Shown here: positions 55,848-64,000 of the stretch, piece by piece | How the letters are laid out: every line of letters starts with the position of its first letter | Position numbering within the stretch: the first letter of the stretch is position 1 | Source of the DNA: Panorpa germanica | Lineage: Eukaryota; Arthropoda; Insecta; Mecoptera; Panorpidae | Direction of reading: 5' to 3' | DNA: 64,000 nucleotides | Assembly (NCBI GenBank): GCA_963678705.1 | Contig: OY783205.1 | Span: forward strand, 16,740,001 to 16,804,000 | Notes under the pieces: generated by a model | Database searches by the model: none | What the model was told of the DNA's origin: nothing | The model's input: only the letters and a program-made list of their open reading frames with translations | Program-made: the position numbers and the translations under genes

Positions 55848-56027
55848 TAATCTACATGAAAACAAAAAAGTGTTATTATTGTGAAACTAAATACTATCCT
55901 AAAACAAATAAAGTACCTACTATATAGAAAACAACTACAAAATGAAACTGTGTTTAAAAAGTAATATTACGATGATAATTATATCGCATAAACAAATTAG
56001 CGCTGCATTCAACCGTTCAGTAGGGAG
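55848..56027. other. No supported gene
   Basis: Short AT-rich spacer, nothing recognised. Confidence 0.5.
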
Positions 56028-56135
56028 CCGACCGCGCGAGTGCGCCGCGCGGCATGGTATCTCGTTGAGCTACACCCCCCTCCCGGCTTGCCCGCAAGCA
56101 CCGCCTCTCTCCCGCCGCGCCGGCCAGCGCAGAGA
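56028..56135. other. GC-rich island with hairpin
   Basis: About 110 bp of markedly GC-rich sequence in AT-rich surroundings, opening with CCGCGCG-AGTGCGC-CGCGCGG (7-bp stem). It contains no supported gene. It may be the 3' end of the Helitron whose 5' end is at 56688, but the CTAG signature is lacking. Confidence 0.6.
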
Positions 56136-56399
56136 GCGAGTTGGTTTTGTTTCGGAGTTATTTATCATTATTTATCATTGTAATCATTAAAGTTTTTTGT
56201 TGAAATTAAGTTATGTCAAAGACAATTTTATTCACAATGAAGTACTCTTAACCAACAACATATTTATTTGAATAAAGATTAATATTATTATGTTGATACA
56301 ACTTAAACAAATTATTTCGACCAAATTAGGTACCATAAAAACGGTTTTTGTGAGTTAATCTTAAAAGATAGACATATACTATCGCGGACTGTTTTTTAG

Positions 56400-56688
56400 A
56401 TCATTAAAAGAGCTATTATTCTTTAATACATATTTTTTGTGTATCTTGAACCGTTTTCACAACGCACGCAACGGAAGGCTTCAAAGATGAAATAATTTCT
56501 CCCGTTTTTTACACATTTACCACTATATCTTTGCTCCTATTGGTCGTAGCGTGATGTTATATAGCCTATAGCCTTCCTCGATAACTGGACTATCCAACAC
56601 AAAAAGAATTATTCAATTCGAACCAGTAGTTTCGGAGATTAGCGCGTTCAAACAAACAAACTCTGTCGCTTTATAATATTAGTATAGA
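56400..56688 (-). mobile_element. Helitron 5'-terminal region, another family
   Basis: The minus strand begins TCTATACTAATATTATAAAG, then CGACAGAGTTTGTTTGTTTG and AACGCGCTAATCTCCGAAAC. This is a 5' end seen widely among insect Helitrons. The 5' boundary is at 56688 with host T at 56689. The inner limit is uncertain. Confidence 0.75.
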
Positions 56689-56797
56689 TATGTATTAGAT
56701 AATAGTCTTTCATATCTTTATTTTTGATAATTCTCGTTTTTGATCCCGCCGCCAATGGAAATTTGCAGTGTTCTATAGTTTTTCTTTAATTGGGGGT

Positions 56798-56932
56798 AGT
56801 TACGCCCTTAAACTATCTACAAAATGGGCCAAGCAGTCAGATAGTTATGCACTTAAATCATCTACAAAATGGGCCAAGCAGTTAAGTAGTTATGCACTTA
56901 AACTATCTACAAAATGGGTCAAGCAGTCAACT
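56798..56932 (+). repeat. 45-bp minisatellite, three units
   Basis: Units at 56798, 56843 and 56888, each encoding S-Y-A-L-K-(L/S)-S-T-K-W-(A/V)-K-Q-x-x in one open frame (56768-56983). The period is a multiple of three and the frame is open, but no start context or homology supports a gene. Confidence 0.9.
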
Positions 56933-56983
56933 ATGTTCTTAAACTATATACAAATATTCTTAAAAAAGAAAAAATTCCTTTAA

Positions 56984-58139
56984 ATTTTTGACAGTCTGTA
57001 CATGGACTTGTCGTTTTTGGAACTTTTTTTGTAACAGCGAGTTGCATTTGTTGCTATCTGTAATTGCAGCTTCGCCAAGGAACTAGCCAGGAAATTGCCT
57101 CCAAACACTTTTGCAGCGTTTTGTATTTTTTTAAATGTGTTTGTCTACAACGCTCTATCTGCACGATATTTTTGGTATGAAGAGCTATGCTTTATATCTG
57201 TAAAGTTGACATACCAGAAGAAAAGCATGGAGTTATGCTTTTTCTGAAAGAAGAAGTTTCTTCGGATATTTGAAGATATTGAACACAAAGATTCTACGAA
57301 GAATCTTCGAAGATTTTGCCTTTGTTGCTGCTTAAATAAAGACTTCCCTTATATGTATATTATGCTTCACAATTTACATTTTCTTATTTACTGTTGTTGT
57401 TGGTTTTTTACTTTGCTATTATATTTTCAACTCCAAGGGATTGTTTTGTATATATTTTGCTTGATCCTGGGAAAACACATATTTAATGTAGATACAATGC
57501 ATTAAATTTATGTCTAATAAGTTTCTTGCCTTAACCTATTAGTTTTTTGTTTTGATTTTTAATCCATACCTTGACGTTATGGTATGTTTGATGGGGTACA
57601 ACAGTTCGGTATTACGGTTATTTGACGAAATCTTTATAATTATTGCAAGAATATTTGAAATACTTTCTTCTTAATTTGAAAACATTTTTACTTTACTTTA
57701 TACGTCTATTTTATTACGGAAATTTACTTATATTGCGTAAAATATATTTATAATTGTGTATAATTAATTTTTCTATCAACATTTTAATTTCTCCAAGGTG
57801 GTTTTTCCGTAATTTGTTATTTATATTTGAAACTAGTTAATGTTTTATATTATGCTACTTTAATACAGAAAAGGTGTAAATCTATTATATTTTTGAGTAG
57901 GGCTTTTATACTGAAGTTTTTTTTGGTTCGGATCCGCGGCGGTGAATTCATATTGATTTGTATCTTGGATTACAGTAATGGGCTTGGACCTCATTTTTTA
58001 GTGGTCGATTTTTTAATTGTTGAAAGAAATTGATGTTAATTTGAATTGTTGTTTAAGCGCTAGAAAAGGTCGGCCATATTTGTATGACGTCATTGACGAA
58101 TGCATTTTATCGCCAGTTATTTGTTGAGTAGGTCAGTGC
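56984..58139. other. No supported gene
   Basis: AT-rich. A 68-codon frame at 57827-58033 starts at a TTG or ATG in poor context and matches nothing. Confidence 0.5.
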
Positions 58140-58260
58140 CGTGGTAATGTTTTGTAGCCGTTGGTAGTCGAAAGATCGATGCTCAGAGAAGGAGCGATAT
58201 AGGGATACATTGTTCAATACAGTGCTCAATTAGGGAAAATGATAGGATTAGAACAAAATC
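58140..58260 (+). repeat. Inverted partner of the repeat at 54611-54850
   Basis: Contains the reverse complement of the 54611-54850 blocks (GATGCTCAGAGAAGGAG, ACATTGTTCAATA, GATAGGATTAGAAC) without the 135-bp block found there. Confidence 0.6.
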
Positions 58261-58364
58261 AAGGAACATAAGTTTTAAAAAATATATATTTCAGAAAAAA
58301 TTACTAAAAAAATATTTCGCATTAAGTTGAATTTAGAAAATAACTTATATTAAAACACAAATAT

Positions 58365-58575
58365 TATATATACGTCGCTTTGCGACGGAGCGGAGCACTA
58401 CTTAATATATAATATTCCAGGTGTATCTGACTTGTTTATATGTTTATAAGTTTGGTACTGAATTTTGTATGGTGGCTCAAAATCGGCTTCTACAATGTTT
58501 TTGAAAGTTTTATTTCGTAGAGAAAAAAATTCTAAGACTTTTGGCTTCCCAGGATTTTTCCCTGAATTTCCTGGA
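58365..58575 (+). mobile_element. Helitron 3' end followed by an E-family 5' fragment
   Basis: A hairpin CGTCGC-TTT-GCGACG at 58373-58387 then GGAGCGGAGCACTACTT looks like the 3' end of a second Helitron family. Directly after it, TATATAATATTCCAGG to CCTGGAAATCC (58405-58575) is a forward E-family 5' part. 58576-58650 is an imperfect ATGTAAAA repeat. Confidence 0.65.
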
Positions 58576-58650
58576 AATCCGTGTAAAAAATTTGTATATA
58601 AAATGTTATGTAAAAAATGTAATGTAAAAAATTGTAATGTAAAATGTAAA

Positions 58651-59289
58651 AAGTTGAAACACACATTCTACTTGTCATGTCAATTGAAATTAAAATTATT
58701 TTGTATAAAATTGTCAATACGATTTTTTCAAACTTTCGTTTCAGTCCCAAATTTGAATTTTTGAAATTGGCCCTTTTAGGACCATATTAATCTCATTTGG
58801 ATCAGCGATCAGTGCCAGAAGGGGCAAATGGAATATTTATCTACCCTGTTTACAATAGATAAAATACAACTTCAGATTTTGCGGAAAGGATGATAACTCC
58901 TACTTATTTTTCGGGTGATTTAAATTATATAATTTATAATTAATAATAAAACAGGAATGAGGTTAGCAGTGGCGTAGCTAGGTAACCAAGGGCTCCGGTG
59001 CAAAAAACAAAATCTGGCCCCTAACTAAACTGTTTAGGTTTTTCAAGTCAGATATAAATATATATAAATACTTTAAAGGTACAAAGCTTTAAATGGCACA
59101 GCAAAACTACTTACTGCATGTATGTGTGTGTGTGTCTTGTGTGAGCTTTAGTGATCGCCTAGGTGAAGAGTTTAGGAACGTATACTTGGATTTATAATAT
59201 TGGCATTAATCAATAAAACGAAGTAAATTAAAAGATTTATGCATGTATGTATGTAAAACAGTTTATTGTACATAAAACATTAATAGTAT
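58651..59289. other. No supported gene
   Basis: AT-rich, with a (GT)n run near 59120-59135; nothing else. Confidence 0.5.
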
Positions 59290-59970
59290 ATTACACACCG
59301 AGTGAAGAAAGTAGGACATTTCAACCGGCGAGTAAAATTGACTGCCTATCCGAAGGTAAGGGTAACCTACCTATTATACTGATGTGTATACTGATAACAA
59401 AATAACAATTTAGTTTATAATCTTTTCCTAGCCTTAGTTTTTTCGCAAAAGGATCAATGACTTCGGTTAAATCGAACTTTGATGCGGCTTTGTTTTCGAC
59501 TGTTATTAGCGATAAATGTCGGAGTCGAGCTTGGCCCATAGTATTCCTTAAATAATTTTAATTTGCTAAATGATCTTTCAGCTTCTGCCGAAGTGACAGG
59601 GATTGTATCGAACAATAACATTGCTGTAAATACTTCTGTTAGGTCGCATTCTAGAACTCCATATTTTCTCATTATTTCTTTACAGAATTGATAATTAGAT
59701 AATTCAGGTATAAGTAGGTGGTAAATATTAAAAAATTGAATGGAAAAGTTGGGGATTATATCAGAATATTTACTTTGGAATTGGTCACACATTTGTAATA
59801 AAGTTGTTTCACCTACATCCAGTAAAAATTTGCTGTTAGAAAATTGAATATTTGACTAACTGCACTCATATCACTAAAACGTGCTTTTAATTGACCTATT
59901 TTCTATTGTGTCTAGTACATTATTGAAAATAGTAATTTTAAATATTTTTTCCCTGCTTCGAAATCGGTAA
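59290..59970 (-). pseudogene. hAT transposase C-terminal remnant
   Basis: The minus strand reads ARFSDMSAVSQIFNFLTANF, YGVLECDLTEVFTAMLLF, IPVTSAEAERSFSKLKLFKE. After a frameshift it reads MGQARLRHLSLITVENKAAS. IPVtsa.aERSFSkLKlIK.ylRs.mgq.RL..L.l is the C-terminal dimerisation region of hAT transposases. At least two frame disruptions. Confidence 0.85.
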
Positions 59971-59982
59971 TCAGAAACTAAT

Positions 59983-60195
59983 TGTTATATTTAGCAGAGA
60001 TAAACTATTAATTTATATTAATCAGATTTATTATATTTAATTAAATGTACACTTGCGTTAAGATGTCACAGAGTATATAATAACTACTTAGTAGGACGGT
60101 ATTGCAGAGTACAGTATTACCTACAGTATTACCGAGTGTAAAAAGAAAGATAAAATAGTGTCAGTCCCGAGAGGGCGCTAAATTTAAATCCAACA
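59983..60195 (-). mobile_element. Copia-type 3' LTR
   Basis: 213 bp, TG...CA. On the element strand it is preceded by the purine tract AGAGGGAG (60196-60203), a polypurine tract directly abutting TGTTGG as required for plus-strand priming. The coding remnant upstream is the C-terminus of a copia pol, so this is the 3' LTR. No 5' LTR is in the window. Confidence 0.85.
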
Positions 60196-60297
60196 CTCCC
60201 TCTAAATTTAGACATTCTAACAACAAATCATAATTAATTGAGTGTCAAAAAAACATGAAAATATTAATCAAGTTATACTACAAGATATTCTAACATA

Positions 60298-60987
60298 TCA
60301 CTTAACAAAAGAGTTGTAGTTAAACATACCAAGTTTAGATCTTAAGAATTGGAATTTATCTTTTGACAATGCTTTAGTTAATATATCTGCATATTGCTCA
60401 GCAGTGCTTACAGATTTAAGATCTATAATCTTTTGAGAATATTTTTCTTTTATGAAGTGATACTTAATATCAATATCTTTACATCTTTTATGAAAATTTA
60501 TATTTTTGATTACACTGATGGCACTTTGATTGTCCAAATGTAAACACATAATGTCTTGTTTATATTCACCAATATCACATAACACTTGCTTTATCCACAT
60601 AGCTTCTTTTGTTGCAGCACAGGCTGCCATAAATTCAGCTTCTGTTGTTGACAGAGCAACCGTCTGTTGGCGTTGGCTCGACCATGTCACAGCAGTACCA
60701 TTCTTTATGAAGACGTAGCAAGTAACTGAGCGTCTTGTATCAATATCATTTGCATAATCAGCATCACTATAACCAGTAACAGCTGGTGGCTTTGATGTTG
60801 ATGAGTAGTTCAGGCCATAATCTTTAGTATCCTTCAGGTACTTGAAGATCTTCGTGACAGCATTCCAGTGTGATTTGTTATAGCAACTTAAAAATCGACT
60901 CACCAGGCTTACGGCAAACATAATTTCTGGTCGACTGACTGTAGCCAGATGCATAAGAGAACCTACAGCTTCTCTTATGCACTGCAC
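60298..60987 (-). pseudogene. Copia-type pol, RNase H domain
   Basis: 229 open codons: REAVGSLMHLATVSRPEIMF, GYSDADYANDIDTRRSVTCY, VALSTTEAEFMAA, HLDNQSAISV, EQYADILTKAL, ending at 60298 about 100 bp before the LTR. Acidic residues of the RNase H fold (SDAD, TEAE, LDN) are present. Ty1/copia RNase H removes template RNA during reverse transcription. Everything N-terminal (gag, protease, integrase, RT) is cut off at about 60985, at an 18-bp palindrome (ATGCACTGCACAGTGCAT, 60977-60994). Confidence 0.9.
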
Positions 60988-60994
60988 AGTGCAT

Positions 60995-63631
60995 CCTAAG
61001 TGCGTTTATTGCACTGACTACTAATGCACTTACGTCACATAAAGGTCTACTTACGGTCTATGGTACAAATCGATATATTACGTATTTGATATATATAAGT
61101 ATATTATATTATTGGTTATATTATATATGTAAGAAATGCCTATTGTATGCAAACGTTTAACATACAAAATTCTCTATTTTTTATTTTCTGCTCTAGTAAC
61201 AAATTAAGCAACTATAATTATTAACAGAATATAAATTTACATATTTCTAATATATTTCTCTTATTTTTACTTATTTCCAATAATTATTGTGTTTAGAATT
61301 TATATTTTCTCTCTTCCGCAATTTGTTATTCTTCAACACGTTAACAGTGATATCTTCGTAAAGAGGAGTCAACTTGGCAATGGTTCGTTTGTTGAACCAA
61401 GTACTTTAAGGAAACAAAACATGTACAAACTAACTTAAAAGTCTAATCTTAAAAATTGATGGTAGTTAAAGGAGAGAGTAGTAAGAGGAAAGTAACTCAT
61501 GCACCGTAGTTTTGTAAAACTTACAATCTTTTTTAAACATATTTGTATTAAATTATAGTACTCTAATAATTTTGTGTCGTTTGTAGTATTTTAATATTTA
61601 ATTAACCCAAGATTCGTGCAGATTGGATTAAAACTTACTGCCTGTATTTAGAAAAAAAGTTCAATTGTTTAGTGTGACAATGTCAAGGTCCGTTTGTCGT
61701 GTGAATATAACGTTACCATGTGTGATAATCCTATCCTACTTAAAAAAAGGCGAGAAATTTATGTGAAAAACTTTGCAAACATAGTTCCCATGTATGCCCA
61801 TATGGGATATGCCATTTCTTTTACACAACAGAGACGCATACGGCTATGTGTGTGATGCGTCATTTACTACTACCAGTTGGGTTTTGTATGTCATCAATTA
61901 TTATATTACGATGGTTGAAAAAAAGGAAAAATAATCCCAATTACTTAATCAAACGGCAAAACCGTTTGAAATTTAAATACAATATAGCTATAACTTTGTC
62001 AACTTTTGGATAATAAAAAAAAAAACGTCAATATATATATTAAAAAAAAGATCATTTCCCCTTAAAAAGTAAAAATGGTTACTATTGCAAAAGAAATTAA
62101 TAATTTATCTATACTTTTTGGGGCACCCTCTCCTAAGTTGCCTGTGCTTAAAAGGGGCCCTAATAGTCGAATAAGAAGTGTAGCAACAACTGCAGCTTTT
62201 TTAATAATGTAAGGCACGAAATGAACATAAATTCTATAGAATTTGTAATTACTGCACTAAAGTGGTATGGCCGTGACAATCGGAGACAGAAGTATAGTCC
62301 GACAGTCAATTCCAAAACTTTAAAATACTTTATGGTAGACTAATTTCTTTTTATTGGAGACGACTGTACTGGTGACATAGAGACTTTCATATGCAGGCAA
62401 ACCATACAATCACACACATACTATTACAATCACACTACACGGCTATTATCTTTTTTTATATTTATACTTTAAATAATAATATCTTTTCAACAAATCAATA
62501 AAGGAAAAGTATTTTTACATCTGAATTTTCCAATTTCTTTGTTTTATTAAATATTAGCTTTTTAGAGCATTCCTAAAAATCGTTTTTCAGATATACAAGA
62601 TATAAAGACAAAGAGGCACAGGCCTTTATGTCTTTTCCTTTTATACTTTATCGACCCGTTGCAGGTTAATTATGTGCATTTTACGAGATATGCAAAAATT
62701 ATAAATAAATAAATGTAGTTTTAAAATTTTATATTAAAAGATTTATAATAGTTAATAAACACAAAAATGACAAATATTAATAATGATAAACTAAAGTACA
62801 TGAATGTCTTAAAAGACATACGCATACAATGGCGCCAGGCGCGAGATTCAAATACATATATAGTAATGGCTTTTTCTACTTGGATTATTGTGCGAGAATG
62901 CGAAGTCCCTACGAGAATGAGACCCCGGCGGTTGCTACGCTTGCCACCCTCTAACCACCACTGGCTGTATTAACAGTGGTTTAACCCGGTAAATAAACGT
63001 TAAGACTTGTAGTAATGAATACACCAAATAAAAATCAAGCAATAGATTAATAATCATTTAAATAACGCAATATTTTTAGTACATTAAACTTAAATTATAT
63101 AAAAGTAAATTGCTGCTTTCAATTTCCTAAGTATTGTTACTATCACTTCAGAAAGAGAGTATGGCATTTTGTGTATTGGTGCCTTAGATTGTGTAATTTT
63201 TTCTATTAACTATCTTTGGTTGAAATATGTACAGGTTCCAGTATGGTGATCGCGTCCACAGCCATGTTTAACTTTGAGGCCATTTTAATGTGTACTAACT
63301 GTGTACAAATGTGTAGAAAACTATAATTTGTTTGTTAATTCTAAAGCCTTACTTGATTATTACTATTAAACTTTATTAGATTTTATTGTTCCTCGGTAGT
63401 TTTTTTTCACTTCGAAATCTATTTATTCACTGATATCATTTACATTGGGTTCTGTTTTTAGCATTATTTCTTAGAAAACGTTAATTGGGCTCATCATAAT
63501 AGGTTCTTTGGGTTCATTTGTGATTAATTTCGCATTCAATTTTCAATAATCGCGCTCAAATATAGGTAACCGTGTATCAGCTTTCATTTGCCATGTCAAT
63601 GCTAGATGGTAAGATAAGGCATTGGATACAA
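60995..63631. other. No supported gene
   Basis: 2.6 kb of AT-rich sequence. A 68-codon frame at 62767-62973 is unrecognised. I see no transposon termini or exons. Confidence 0.5.
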
Positions 63632-64000
63632 CTAAGCATTTCTGAATGATGGTTTGAGATCTTCAGAAACATAAACTCTATCCAGTCTTGATGCTATGTT
63701 CATTCCCCTAAAGTAAGTGAAGCCCTGTTGAGTTTTATTCTTGAGGATCCAAATATCTGATAGACCTCTTTCAGTTATTAACCTATTTAATCCAGAACAG
63801 AAGTTTAGATTCCCAAGTTGGGCTCTCTGATTCAGCACACAGTTAAAATGCCAGCAATTATTAGAGGTAGTCTAAAGTTAATATGTTTGACAATAGTTTC
63901 ATTGGCAAGCTTTATGCGTTGTTGTCTAAATTTGGATTCAGAAAAATTAAATATATTAACTAATCTATGAACTTCAATAGTTACCGATAGGATACGTCCA
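63632..64000 (-). pseudogene. LINE endonuclease fragment (runs off window)
   Basis: The minus strand from the window edge reads GRILSVTIEVHRLVNIFNFS, RLPLIIAG. After a frameshift at the expected GDFN motif it continues NCVLNQRAQLGNLN, LITERGLSDIW, QGFTYFRG and ASRLDRVYVSEDL. This order (iAGDFNcvLn, L...LVDiWR, FTyfR...ASRLDRIYvS) is the second half of an APE-type endonuclease of a LINE. RT would lie below 63632 but is absent, so it is truncated. Confidence 0.75.

Noticed and set aside
1..64000. CRISPR arrays, bacterial operons or Shine-Dalgarno sites
   Set aside because: The window is eukaryotic; no direct repeats with regular unique spacers were seen.

Overview
The window is eukaryotic nuclear DNA, AT-rich and crowded with decayed transposable elements. 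It is almost certainly from an insect or another arthropod. The reasons are the Helitron termini (TC start, stem-loop, CTAG end, A^T insertion), Jockey-clade LINEs, hAT, copia and gypsy-type remnants, and host genes with introns of about 70-330 bp. I cannot assign an order or species. A 200-base N block at 31940-32139 is an assembly gap.

Two host genes can be supported. One is a three-exon minus-strand F-box/LRR gene (18613 down to 15118), probably a substrate receptor of an SCF-type ubiquitin ligase. The other is the 3' part of a plus-strand gene (32280-34899) for a long Lys/Ser-rich protein with a C-terminal RS region and an RRM completed by a small last exon. Its 5' end is lost at or before the gap. 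A weaker candidate terminal exon lies at 51505-51665.

Layout: 1-4334 is an array of non-autonomous Helitrons, including a head-to-head palindrome centred near 1177. 4430-7930 and 20860-24051 are two copies of one composite repeat holding hAT transposase remnants. 8640-14800 holds LINE scraps, a complete non-autonomous Helitron (9265-10059) and a Helitron Rep/helicase remnant joined to a LINE gag fragment. 15118-18613 is the F-box gene. 24577-30927 holds DDE, LINE and hAT scraps and a helicase-only Helitron (28924-30927). 32280-34899 is the RS/RRM gene. 35052-40548 has a complete non-autonomous Helitron followed by a terminus-to-terminus 4.46-kb Helitron with a broken Rep/helicase. 40824-50660 is a head-to-tail pair of Jockey-like LINEs on the minus strand: a gag-only element with an intact ORF and a two-ORF element with intact gag and EN-RT. 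50731-60987 has Helitron ends, a gypsy-type gag remnant, a lone LTR, a hAT C-terminus and the 3' end of a copia element whose LTR matches the lone one. 63632-64000 is a LINE endonuclease fragment running off the window.

The most interesting region is 40824-50660. The two LINEs share about 60 bp at their 3' ends and lie head to tail. One has kept gag while its ORF2 is cleanly absent. The other has ORF1 and ORF2 in the same frame separated by one stop codon. Segments resembling 5S rRNA lie at the two-ORF element's 5' boundary and inside its presumed 3' region. This recalls the gag-only and gag-pol partnership of Drosophila telomeric retrotransposons, but no telomeric repeats are visible and the analogy is inference.
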